Part shown: positions 19,301-27,069 of the stretch, one piece after another
Layout of the letters: each line of letters opens with the position of its first letter
Numbering within the stretch: position 1 is the stretch's first letter
NCBI GenBank assembly: GCA_021730635.1
Contig: JAJNNC010000014.1
Span: forward strand, 1-64,000
Direction of reading: 5' to 3'
DNA length: 64,000 nucleotides
Source: Catalimonadaceae bacterium JC749
GTDB lineage: Bacteria > Bacteroidota > Bacteroidia > Cytophagales > Cyclobacteriaceae
The notes under the pieces: generated by a model
The model's database searches: none
What the model was told of the DNA's origin: nothing
Seen by the model: only the letters and a program-made list of their open reading frames with translations
Made by a program: the position numbers and the translations under genes

Positions 19301-20464
19301 ATGGCCAATCTGCGATTTCACACTTCCCAAAGCAATTTTTTGCGGGGTTGTCTCAGGGGCTTTGAAAATAGAGGAGATAGAGTGAAATTCCACCCGGTCG
19401 CCGGTAGGGGTTCCTGTTCCATGCGCTTCCAAAAGCCCTACAGTGGCAGGGGCATAGCCTGCTTCCTGATAGGCTCTTTGCATAGCCAGTTGTTGTCCCT
19501 GGCTCACAGGGCCATAGATGCTCGAGTGCCGCCCGTCGCTGGAGCTGCCAATGCCTCTGATGACAGCGTAAATGGTATCACCATCCCGTTCGGCATCGGC
19601 CAGTCGCCGCATCACCAACATGCCGATCCCTTCGCCAATGACAATACCATCGGCTCCGGCATCGAACGGACGAATCTGATTTTTCTTTGAGAAAGCGGGA
19701 GTTTTACTGAAACTCAGATAGGCCATCGGAGAATTGTCCGTGTCCACGCCGCCACTGATCATCATATCACAGCGATGTTCTACCAGCTCATTGATCGACA
19801 TTTTGATGGCACTCAAAGACGCAGCGCAGGCAGCATCTACAATGCAGTTGGTACCGCCCAGGTCAAAGCGGTTGGCTATCCGGCCAGCGATGACATTGCT
19901 TAAAAAACCCGGAAAAGCATTTTCCTGCCAGGAGACGTAGGCAGCTTTCATTTTTTCCATGGCCTCTTCTATCGCTGCTTCTGACAAACCGTATTGTGCC
20001 AGGACCTTACGCCAGATAGGGTATTGCAGGCGGCTACTCAAAGGGCCCATCAGTTTTTGTCCGCCGCCTACGCCTAAGATGACGCCGGTATTTTTTCTGA
20101 GTCCTTCTGTAAAGCGTTTCCCCTCGTAGCCGGCGTCCTGTAGAGCCTGCTTGGCCATGACCAGAGAAAGGATTTGTGAGGAGTCTGTCACTTCCAGAAT
20201 ATTTGGCGGTAAGCCATATTCCAGGGGATCGAAGTCGACATCCGGAATAAAGCCTCCCACTTTACTATATGTTTTATCAGGTTTTTTAGGGTCCGGATCG
20301 TAGTAATCGGTTATGTTCCAGCGGGAAGAGGGTACTTCGCTGATACAGTTGGCCTGTGCTACAATGTTTTCCCAGAAAGCATCCAGGTTTTCTGAGCCTG
20401 CAAAAATGCCTGCCATACCAATAATGGCAACAGGATTCTCTTGTAAAGATAGAGGTGTTTTCAT
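16385..20464 (-). CDS. Pfa/HglE-like synthase: KS-AT-ACP-ACP
   Basis: A 1359-residue protein. KS: 10-460, with catalytic C213 (AACAAS), H348 (EAHGTGT) and H388 (IGHTK), all intact. AT: about 575-880, with S679 in GGHSFGE and H785 in AAFHTM. A Gln-rich helical linker lies near 990-1040 and an Asn/Gly tract (NGNGNGNGK) near 1069-1077. ACP1 (about 1122-1195) has S1156 and ACP2 (about 1272-1345) has S1310, each in LGIDSIKQVE. The order and sequence style match PfaA and HglE rather than type I modular PKS. It is first in the leftward operon. With the downstream protein it could run iterative condensation, ketoreduction, dehydration and enoyl reduction. There is no second KS, chain-length factor or thioesterase. 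Confidence 0.92.
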   Translation of the reverse strand: MKTPLSLQENPVAIIGMAGIFAGSENLDAFWENIVAQANCISEVPSSRWNITDYYDPDPKKPDKTYSKVGGFIPDVDFDPLEYGLPPNILEVTDSSQILSLVMAKQALQDAGYEGKRFTEGLRKNTGVILGVGGGQKLMGPLSSRLQYPIWRKVLAQYGLSEAAIEEAMEKMKAAYVSWQENAFPGFLSNVIAGRIANRFDLGGTNCIVDAACAASLSAIKMSINELVEHRCDMMISGGVDTDNSPMAYLSFSKTPAFSKKNQIRPFDAGADGIVIGEGIGMLVMRRLADAERDGDTIYAVIRGIGSSSDGRHSSIYGPVSQGQQLAMQRAYQEAGYAPATVGLLEAHGTGTPTGDRVEFHSISSIFKAPETTPQKIALGSVKSQIGHTKTAAGAASLIKTSLALHHKVLPPTINITQPNPDFNIEASPFYLNTQLRPWIQKKPDLPRRASVSAFGFGGTNFHLTLEEYQAEHQTPYRRWSPFRSAIFHAQDYETLKQQCRQVLSEVQQSNAFTPLSVPTSIPQPDPRVGFVYQNRTELIDRLTLSLQLLQQNDPQKSWDHPQGISYSPQGMAQGSKVAVLFSGQGSQYVNMGSKLACLYPEFRLNFQRTDQMMQAMYQETLSDKVYPNPVFDEQSVQAQQHTLTQTQFAQPAIGTISMSMYSLLTRAGLQPDMVGGHSFGELTALWAAGVLKDEDYLQLACLRGQVMAQAARGEDAGGMLAVQADAATVMKIIQTEQLNLDLSNINAPDQVVLGGATADVERASAVFSTYKLYAKVLPVSAAFHTMRLKDAQQPLAEAIGNTLFQNPQCAIYSNIDGQPYPAIGSMIQQKFKGHMLSAVQFQQEIEAMYQAGARIFVEVGPRNILSNLVQSTLRNYSYKAIGLNTNPKQDSVQLYQLALTQLLVAGVAINVQDVYQLAPRTLEAAQPKMKVRINASNYVSDHTKKQWEQALQGSSHTSEPQTLTTATQATEQQSAALPSAAPASVNPVQLSLQIMQKQISLMEEMLQFQIQQQEAMEKHRMFLKTYKNQINQMFAEEQLKTIEPVEAPPKARVVVSDIPEVLTNYAANGNGNGNGKYHSNGHHAANNHPLPKEVAAVEAVTPEESVLPVELPASSPAQNSVFESAILSMIADKTGYPAEMLSLDMELVADLGIDSIKQVEIFGTMREQYPILQQWQTEDFVQIKTLGDIIQKVSQHLGATPQAIPGVAEPSKVTAPVMAATNIAMVEEVTLRVKQEEPTPEVSTLADQAPVVTHALEKEVTTFDPDPSSALEAEAVANTLLTIIADKTGYPAEMLSLDMELVADLGIDSIKQVEIFGAMREQYPSIEMDPEQLITLKTIDDVITLIHQGAQKKSLTMA
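16511..16612. repeat. Repeat copy in ACP2 (pairs with 16973-17074)
   Basis: This 102-bp stretch matches 16973-17074 at all but three positions. It encodes the core of the second ACP, including the phosphopantetheine serine. The protein match runs over 34 identical residues. Confidence 0.9.
16973..17074. repeat. Repeat copy in ACP1 (pairs with 16511-16612)
   Basis: Direct repeat of the 16511-16612 segment, with three mismatches by eye. It encodes the core of the first ACP. The DNA identity is far higher than in the flanks of the two ACP domains. Confidence 0.9.
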
Positions 20465-21634
20465 AATATCTTCAGTAAAGGTTGGTCAAATGTGGAAAAG
20501 TTAAAGATAAAACATAGCCTGCTACGGTATGCATCACTCAAGGAAAGCGGTGTTTGCCTACTACTCATGCAAGCGTTTATTTTTTAGTTTTCATTAATTT
20601 TATATCAGATCGCAATGATCTACTAGTTGATTCAAGGGTGTCTTTTTGAGCCTCACTATCTTGAAAACGTTCACCAACAGTCATAGTCCTCCCAAAGTGC
20701 CATAATGACACTTCAATGCTATCATACGGATCATTGAGAAATGACCGGATGAACTTACGCATCAAATAAACTAAATCTTTTAGGTACGAAAATGTAAGTA
20801 ATGATAAGTTTGTATTAATTAATAAATTTTGGTAAGCACTGGAAAATCACTTTTAGGTAGATAATTTATTGGTAGTGAAAATCTTTATTTTCCTAAGCTG
20901 TTTTCCTTACATGTTATGAAAATTCGCGTTCAGAGATGTTTTTTAGTATAAAATTCTGCAATATATAAAACATTCAGATATATATACCGATAATAAGGAC
21001 AATACTAATGTATAAATATAAAAAATTATTTCAAAGCAATATTTTATTTTTTTTATGTCACGAAGTTATATATATTTATTTGTTGTTGCAAATATTTTCT
21101 GAAACCTAACAATTACTTAACAATTTTTTAATAAAAAATATGTTATTTTATGTATTAAGTAAAAGATCTTGTAAAGAAACAATCTGTGTTTTATATTGTC
21201 AATAGGATTATGTTATTTTATTAAAAAATATTACATGAGTTTTGCTCAGGAATAATGAAGTTGAATATAAATGATTGATGTGTATTTATCTGTATTTGGA
21301 ATAGTATTTTATTTAATTTTAATGCTGTTGGGCATTGATATAGTACAAAAGATAAAGAGTATATACCATTATCAAATGGACAATTTGTCAGAAATTGAAA
21401 TAAATTGAGATAGAGTTAACATTATAAATTCTGTATTATTCAATATTTTAATATTTTATTTGTTAATTTAATTTAACTTTAAATTAATATTCTGTTAACG
21501 TAAATAAAATAAAAATTAAATTAAGTTCAGATAATTGTAAAAAAGATGCATCTTTGTCTGCCATATCATCAAGGCACTCTTACATTTACATAAAGTTTAT
21601 CTTATCTTATCCTTCTACATTTAATACTTTTTTT
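20465..21634. other. Long AT-rich intergenic region between synthase operon and TonB receptor
   Basis: About 1.17 kb between two divergently transcribed genes. From about 20770 it is strikingly rich in A and T with many short runs, unlike the flanking coding DNA. It must hold the promoter of the leftward synthase operon and that of the rightward receptor gene; I could not fix either with confidence because TA- and T-rich boxes occur throughout. A 62-codon minus-strand frame (20577-20765) has no recognisable domain and is not called as a gene. Confidence 0.6.
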
Positions 21635-23992
21635 ATGAAACTACTGCCAGTTTTTATAGGGATCGTACTGGGTGTATCGGTTTCATGGGCGCAGACAGTC
21701 AAGCAAACAGTGCAGGGGCGTATTGTGGATGCGCAGTCCGGATTTCCCCTGCTGGGGGTCAATATCATCGTGCTGAATACGGATCCGCTGCTCGGTGCGG
21801 TCACCGATGCCCAGGGTTACTACACCCTTCGGCAGGTACCCTTGGGGCGGCAAACACTGAAAGCTTCTTTTATCGGGTATGAAGAGCAGGTGATTCCCAA
21901 CGTGGTGGTCACTTCGGGTAAAGAAGTGGTGCTTAATCTGGAACTGGCCGAACAGGTGCTGATGGGAAAAGAGATTGTGATTACAGCCGCACCTGAGAAA
22001 ACCGTGACCAACAACGAACTCACCACAGTGAGTGCCCGCTCTTTCAACCTGGAAGAAACCGGTCGCTATGCTGGCAGCCGCAATGACCCCGCCCGCATGG
22101 CGGCCAATTTTGCGGGCGTAGCCGCCAACAATGATGACCGCAACGACATCATCATCAGAGGTAACTCTCCCAGCGGTTTGCTCTGGCGACTGGAAGGCAT
22201 CAATATTCCTAACCCCAGTCACTATGGCTCCCTCAGTGCCAGTGGTGGGCCCATCAGCCTGCTGAACTACAACCTGCTGGATAAATCGGATTTTCTGACG
22301 GCTGCCTTTCCTGCTGAGTATGGTAATGCTTTGGCCGGTGTGTTTGATCTGCAGCTTAGAAGCGGTAACCACCAAAAGCGTGAATACTTAGGGCAAATTG
22401 GGGTGAATGGTCTGGAATTAGGCATAGAAGGTCCTTTTGCTAAAAAAAGCAAAGCCTCCTATCTAGCCAGCTATCGCTATTCCACTCTGGGCGTCTATAA
22501 ATCTGTGGGTCTCAATTTTGGTACGGGTGCCGCTACGCCCGAATACCAGGATGTGTCTTTTAAGATAGATTTGCCTACAGCCAAATCAGGAAGATTTACC
22601 TTGTTTGGCATTGGTGGCAAGAGTAACGTCGATCTTATCAGTAGTACTGAGAGTTCCGGTGCTCTGTATGGGACCGAATTCACCAATGATTATGCAAACT
22701 ACCGAACCGGCATAGCGGGCTTGTCGCATCTGTACTACTTCAGCCCTACCTTGTATTACAAGCTGTCGCTGGCGGCTTCGCGGCAGGAAGAACATCTTTA
22801 CCGCGATTCTTTAAGTGCCATAGACAAAACACCCATTCCTACAGGGAAAGCCGACTATGAGAACAATAAGTATTCTGCCCACCTGTTGCTAAACAAAAAG
22901 TTCAGTGCCCGGAACAATGTATCAGGAGGTGTAATCCTGGATCTGTATGATTTTGATCTCGCCAACCGGCGTATCGTACCCGGACAGGAGCGCGTCATTC
23001 GGAACACGGAGGGGAAAAGCTTGCTAAGCCAACTGTATCTTCAGTGGCAGCTTCGCTTTACCGATCGGATTACGCTCAATTCGGGTGTCAATTATCAGTA
23101 TTTTGAGGTGAGCGATAGTGAAGTATGGCAGCCCAGGGCCGGACTGCAATTTCAGTTGACACAAAAACAGACGCTGGGAATTGCCTATGGCCAGCACAGC
23201 CAGATTCAGCCGTTGGATATTTATTTTGTGCGGACGATGCTGCCCGATGGATCGGTGGCAGAAACGAACCGAAATCTGGATTTTACCAACAGCCAGCACT
23301 TTGTTTTGTCGTATGACCGTAGTCTGACGTCCAACTTCCGGATGAAGGTGGAAACCTATTATCAAAAAATAAGCGGGGCCGCCGTGGAAAGGAATCCAAG
23401 TTCATTTTCCCTCTTGAATGCCGGTGTGGACTTCGAGCCTATCAACCAGGATTCCCTGATCAACGGAGGCGAAGGAGAAAACTATGGTTTGGAGCTAACG
23501 CTGGAGAAATTTTACAGTAAAGGATATTATTTTCTGATCACGACTTCCTTGTATAGTTCTCAGTATAAGGGAAGTGATGGAAGATGGCATAGTACAGCTT
23601 TTGATGGGGGTTATGTGGGAAATATATTAGGAGGAAAGGAATTCCGCATTGGCAGAAAAGACAATACTTTCAGCATAGATGTAAAGTTTACAGCTTCGGG
23701 GGGTAACCGTTATACACCCATTGACTATACCCGTTCAGCCGAACTGGGATATGAAGTCCGGCAGGATGCCCTGGCATTTTCTGAAAGTTTAGAACGGTAT
23801 CTGCGGGCTGATGTCAAACTTTCATACCGTATCAACGCTCGCAGGGTTACGCATGAGTTTGCCCTGGACCTTCAGAATATTACCGATAGGCAAAATGAGT
23901 TTGCCCGCATCTATAATCCACGTTCTAATACGGTACAGACACAATATCAAATCGGATTTTTTCCTGTGCCACAGTATAGAATCACCTTTTAA
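21635..23992 (+). CDS. TonB-dependent receptor with carboxypeptidase-like N-domain
   Basis: The ATG at 21635 gives the signal peptide MKLLPVFIGIVLGVSVSWAQ; the open frame upstream to 21554 lies in AT-rich leader DNA. The 785-residue product has a carboxypeptidase-regulatory-like domain (VQGRIVDAQSGFPLLGVNI, then ITDAQ-type turn and PLGRQTLKASFIGYE). A plug domain follows (FAGVAANNDDRNDIIIRGNSPSGLLWRLEG split by short turns), then a 22-strand-type barrel ending in QYRITF. By family it imports a large or scarce ligand through the outer membrane using TonB energy. It has no SusD partner next to it, so it is not a SusC-type receptor. The ligand is unknown. Confidence 0.87.
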   Translation: MKLLPVFIGIVLGVSVSWAQTVKQTVQGRIVDAQSGFPLLGVNIIVLNTDPLLGAVTDAQGYYTLRQVPLGRQTLKASFIGYEEQVIPNVVVTSGKEVVLNLELAEQVLMGKEIVITAAPEKTVTNNELTTVSARSFNLEETGRYAGSRNDPARMAANFAGVAANNDDRNDIIIRGNSPSGLLWRLEGINIPNPSHYGSLSASGGPISLLNYNLLDKSDFLTAAFPAEYGNALAGVFDLQLRSGNHQKREYLGQIGVNGLELGIEGPFAKKSKASYLASYRYSTLGVYKSVGLNFGTGAATPEYQDVSFKIDLPTAKSGRFTLFGIGGKSNVDLISSTESSGALYGTEFTNDYANYRTGIAGLSHLYYFSPTLYYKLSLAASRQEEHLYRDSLSAIDKTPIPTGKADYENNKYSAHLLLNKKFSARNNVSGGVILDLYDFDLANRRIVPGQERVIRNTEGKSLLSQLYLQWQLRFTDRITLNSGVNYQYFEVSDSEVWQPRAGLQFQLTQKQTLGIAYGQHSQIQPLDIYFVRTMLPDGSVAETNRNLDFTNSQHFVLSYDRSLTSNFRMKVETYYQKISGAAVERNPSSFSLLNAGVDFEPINQDSLINGGEGENYGLELTLEKFYSKGYYFLITTSLYSSQYKGSDGRWHSTAFDGGYVGNILGGKEFRIGRKDNTFSIDVKFTASGGNRYTPIDYTRSAELGYEVRQDALAFSESLERYLRADVKLSYRINARRVTHEFALDLQNITDRQNEFARIYNPRSNTVQTQYQIGFFPVPQYRITF

Positions 23993-24004
23993 CCTACTGA
24001 AACT

Positions 24005-24442
24005 ATGAAACAAAATTTAGCGTCCGTGGCGAATTATACGGTAGCGGCAGCCTTGCTGATTTTAGCGCTTATCTATCTGGTAAAGCCTAGTTTTATGCCT
24101 TACCATAGCCAGGCGCTCTCTCTCCGCTGGAGCGAGGTGGATCTCTCTACGCAAAAACTGTTGCTGGCACTGATGCGTGTATGCGGAGGTGGATGGATGG
24201 CTGTATCCCTGACAATGATATACTTGCAAAGGAGATTTTCTCAAAACAGGCAAACCTGGATTCCAGTGATTATCTTGACCATGGGGCTGATCTCCATTCT
24301 ATCTACCTTGTATGCCGCTTTGATGGTGTCTTACTATACGCCGGGAAGTCCGCCCATACAGGGATTATTTGTCCTGATTTTCATCCTGTTGATGGGATAC
24401 CGGCTGAACAAAGCAGGGGTGAGAAGGTATCAACTCACCTGA
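24005..24442 (+). CDS. Four-helix membrane protein, unknown
   Basis: A 145-residue protein with four hydrophobic helices at about 9-26, 58-75, 86-110 and 118-134. A polar loop (SQALSLRWSEVDLSTQ) lies between the first and second. LLALMRVCGGGWMAVSL has a Gly-rich helix like those in small DUF-type membrane proteins, but I do not recognise the family. It starts 12 bp after the receptor gene and is likely co-transcribed with it. No enzymatic motif is visible. Confidence 0.65.
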   Translation: MKQNLASVANYTVAAALLILALIYLVKPSFMPYHSQALSLRWSEVDLSTQKLLLALMRVCGGGWMAVSLTMIYLQRRFSQNRQTWIPVIILTMGLISILSTLYAALMVSYYTPGSPPIQGLFVLIFILLMGYRLNKAGVRRYQLT

Positions 24443-24508
24443 GCCTTACCGGGCTGATCAGACCATCCCTGAATAACCAATTGACCATATTTAATGGTAG
24501 AAGATTCC

Positions 24509-25300
24509 ATGAATTATACACTCATTACAGGCGCAAGTCGTGGCATTGGTGAAGCTTTAGCCAGACGTTGTGCCGAGGAAGGACATCATCTGATCCTGGT
24601 GGCCCGTTCCCAGGAAAGATTAGAAACCATAGCCAACGAGTTGCAGCAGACCTGCAACGTGGCAGTAAGGGTGGTTCCGCTTGACTTGTTACAACCTCAG
24701 GCCACCCAACGACTCTGGCAGATCTGTCAGGACAACCAATGGAGGATTCGTATTCTCATGAACAATGCCGGGTTCGGTTTCTGGGGGGCTCATGCGGATA
24801 TAGCTTTGGCCGAACAGGTAGACGTCTTGCGCCTTAATGCAATGGTATTGGTGGAGCTTTGCCATCTTTTTGTCCCTGTGCTGCAAAAGGAAAAAAATGC
24901 AAGGATACTCAATATCGGCAGTATTTCCAGTTATCAGCCTGTTCCCTATTTAAGTGTATATGCTGCCTCCAAAGCGTTTGTGCTATCCTTTACCCGAAGC
25001 CTCAGAGCAGAACTCCGGCCATCAGGGATAGGGGTATCCTGTCTTTGTCCGGGCTTTACACAATCTGATTTTTTTGAGAAAGCGGGTACAGCCCCTGTGA
25101 TCAGTTCTTCGAAATTTCAGATGACAACAGAAGCTGTGGCTGATGCAGCCCTGCGTGCCTTGAAAAAAAATAAGGCGGTCATCGTTCCTGGTCTGGTATT
25201 TAAGTTTTGTACCTATTTGAGCAGGTATTTGCCTGTACATTTGACCACCTATGTACTCAGCAAAATCCTGAAGCCAACAGCACAGGTGACAATGGCCTGA
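24509..25300 (+). CDS. SDR family NAD(P)-dependent oxidoreductase
   Basis: The ATG at 24509 is preferred over 24494 because it places the Rossmann strand at the very N-terminus (MNYTLITGASRGIGEAL), as is usual. The 263-residue classical short-chain dehydrogenase has TGASRGIG at 7-14, the NNAG motif near 85-88, catalytic S138, Y151 and K155 (YAASK) and PGFTQSDF after the active site. It resembles the YdfG/DltE-like group acting on small acyl or keto substrates. The substrate is unknown. It follows the membrane protein by 66 bp on the same strand. A part in reductive release or tailoring of the lipid cluster product is conceivable but is not supported by linkage. Confidence 0.88.
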   Translation: MNYTLITGASRGIGEALARRCAEEGHHLILVARSQERLETIANELQQTCNVAVRVVPLDLLQPQATQRLWQICQDNQWRIRILMNNAGFGFWGAHADIALAEQVDVLRLNAMVLVELCHLFVPVLQKEKNARILNIGSISSYQPVPYLSVYAASKAFVLSFTRSLRAELRPSGIGVSCLCPGFTQSDFFEKAGTAPVISSSKFQMTTEAVADAALRALKKNKAVIVPGLVFKFCTYLSRYLPVHLTTYVLSKILKPTAQVTMA

Positions 25301-25407
25301 GCGGAGCTGTGCCGTGCCCTTGTCAGGGGAAGGGCAAGGCTACTGTATGCTGACAAAGCTATTTCCTTTACATATTATTTCTGTTTACTTATTAAATACG
25401 CTGAACT

Positions 25408-25836
25408 ATGATAAAAACACTACCCCTCTTCATATTCCTGATAGGATTAGGTTCTATGACCAGCAAGAATCAGGATGTCATTCTGGGCGTTTGGTATACA
25501 CCCAAACAGGATGGAAAGATTGAAATCTATGAAGTAGACAATCATTATTATGGTACCCTGATCTCCTATACCATGCCGTATGCTACCGATATCAATAATC
25601 CTGATCCGGCATTGCGTTCACGGGCTGTAGTCGGTCTGAATATCATTCAGGATTTTGTATATGACGATGCCCATCAGCAATGGGTCAATGGCACCATCTA
25701 TGATCCTGAAAACGGAAAAACGTATACAGGCAGTTTGTGGGTGGACAAAAAGGACCCTAACCAGCTCAAAGCAAGGGGATACGTTTTGGGTATGACAATT
25801 CTGGGACGCACAGAAACCTTTACACGTGCGGAGTAA
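25408..25836 (+). CDS. DUF2147 domain protein, exported
   Basis: A 142-residue protein with an N-terminal hydrophobic signal (MIKTLPLFIFLIGLGSM). The DUF2147 core follows: ILGVWYTPKQDGKIEIYEVDN (split by a turn), GLNIIQDFVYDD, WVNGTIYDPENGKTYTGSLW and a final KARGYVLGMTILGRTETFTR. The domain is a small lipocalin-like barrel found in exported proteins of many Gram-negative bacteria; its ligand is generally unknown. It ends 22 bp from the convergent cyclase-family gene. Confidence 0.9.
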   Translation: MIKTLPLFIFLIGLGSMTSKNQDVILGVWYTPKQDGKIEIYEVDNHYYGTLISYTMPYATDINNPDPALRSRAVVGLNIIQDFVYDDAHQQWVNGTIYDPENGKTYTGSLWVDKKDPNQLKARGYVLGMTILGRTETFTRAE

Positions 25837-25858
25837 ACCTTCGGTGTTATGGCAAGCC

Positions 25859-26617
25859 TTAGACCATAGCCACCACCCGTGCAGGACCTGCCGAACCACC
25901 CTTAACTTTCAGTGGGAAGCAACAGATTTTGAACCCATAAGGGGGGAGCTGGTCCAGGTTCGTCAAGCGTTCCAGATGGCAATACTCCCGTTCTGCGCCT
26001 ACATAATGAGCTTCCCAGAAGTAATGACGTAAGTTGGAGGCTTTGGCTCTGCGTGCCATGGTGGGCAAAGGCAGATCCCACCCCCAGGCATCAATACCTG
26101 TCACCCGTACTCCCTGGTCAAGAATCCAGCGTGTGGCCTCCGCGCTCATGCCGGTGCCCTGGGTGAAGTAGGAGGGGGTGCCCAGCAGCCGGTCGTTACC
26201 CGTCTGGATGAGCACAATGTCTCCGGGTTGAAGCTGATACTTGATTTGTGCCAAGGCTGCCTGCACATCGGTAGCTGTAATGGCTTCGCCATCCTTTTTG
26301 TGCCGCATATCCAACACAACGCCGGGCCCATAACACCACTCGAGAGGAACCTGGTCAATCGTACGGGCTGGGTGACCGGCACAGGTAGGTGCATAATGCC
26401 AGGGGGCATCCAGGTGTGTGGTGCCGTGGGTAGAAAGTGAGATTGTATCATTGGCCCACCCTAACCGGTTGCGCAGGTATTTGGGGCTGAGCCGGAAAAG
26501 AAGCCAGATGACAAACCGGCCGAATCGGTGGCTCTGGTGTTTTACTTTGGTACGGGCCCACCAGGGTGCCCAGGCATGATCATCTTCAAGCAGAACGCTA
26601 AGGTCTATCAGGCGCAT
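25859..26617 (-). CDS. Cyclase-family (kynurenine formamidase-like) metal hydrolase
   Basis: The ATG at 26615-26617 gives MRLIDLSVLLEDDHAW, the normal family N-terminus; the frame continues 21 codons upstream without a better start. The 252-residue product has the metal-site motif STHGTTHLDAPWHY (HxxxHxDxPxH-like) of the PF04199 family. It also has GPGVVLDMRHK, QPGDIVLIQTGND and VTGIDAWGWD. Members hydrolyse formamides, amides or cyclic substrates using Zn or Mn. GIDAWG is more like the bacterial cyclase-family group than true KynB, and no kynurenine-pathway gene lies nearby. A strong hairpin with a U-tract lies 76 bp upstream of the start. Confidence 0.85.
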   Translation of the reverse strand: MRLIDLSVLLEDDHAWAPWWARTKVKHQSHRFGRFVIWLLFRLSPKYLRNRLGWANDTISLSTHGTTHLDAPWHYAPTCAGHPARTIDQVPLEWCYGPGVVLDMRHKKDGEAITATDVQAALAQIKYQLQPGDIVLIQTGNDRLLGTPSYFTQGTGMSAEATRWILDQGVRVTGIDAWGWDLPLPTMARRAKASNLRHYFWEAHYVGAEREYCHLERLTNLDQLPPYGFKICCFPLKVKGGSAGPARVVAMV

Positions 26618-26692
26618 AGGGGTCAGGGTTAGGGTATAGTAAGGGTTAGAAAATATGAGGTAGCATCTACTGCCACACAACGCTGATTAAGG

Positions 26693-26744
26693 AAAAAAGT
26701 GGAGGCTTCCCTGTTTAGCCGCCCGGGCTACGGAAAGCTTCCAC
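26693..26744 (-). terminator. Intrinsic terminator or attenuator in the leader of the cyclase-family gene
   Basis: Reading leftward, 26744-26732 pairs with 26710-26699 (12 bp with one bulge and one G-U). An inner stem, 26730-26726 with 26720-26716, has a GC loop. Six U residues (complement of 26693-26698) follow at once. The form is a classic factor-independent terminator, but it lies 76 bp before the start codon of the leftward gene rather than after a gene. Confidence 0.6.
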
Positions 26745-27069
26745 AGAAAGTGTACAAGACGTTACCATATATTACATAAAATTGCTGATATAATCAAATG
26801 GCTGATACAGTGGGTATCCTGCCTACTGTGGTTTTCTTTGTTTCTTCAGGATAAGTGTGAAAAAAAGTAAAAAATGTACGGTGTCGGGTTTTTACAATCA
26901 TAGTTCCTATCTATTCCTTACTATTAAGAAACAATTGTGTGAGCTTTTACAAAGCTTTTAAGGGATAATGGCTGGAAATGGCCTGTTTTTGAGGTTGTCG
27001 TTTTTTTACAATACGAACAAGGTGTTATATACTAAATTCATACGAATTAAGATATACCATAAAAGCAAG
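26745..27069. other. Divergent intergenic region
   Basis: About 325 bp between the hairpin described above and the erythromycin-esterase-family gene. AT-rich. A short direct repeat AGCTTTTA/AGCTTTTA occurs near 26941-26960. No clear consensus promoter was found on either strand. Confidence 0.4.

Noticed and set aside
10086-20464. Canonical EPA/DHA (pfaABCDE) synthase
   Set aside because: There is no PfaC-like KS-CLF-DH-DH gene and only two ACPs; a long polyunsaturated product is not supported.
20577-20765. 62-codon minus-strand frame upstream of the synthase
   Set aside because: It has no recognisable domain or ribosome-binding evidence; it is noted only inside the intergenic entry.
21683-22375. 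230-codon minus-strand frame across the receptor gene
   Set aside because: It is the antisense shadow of the TonB receptor, whose motifs are strong.
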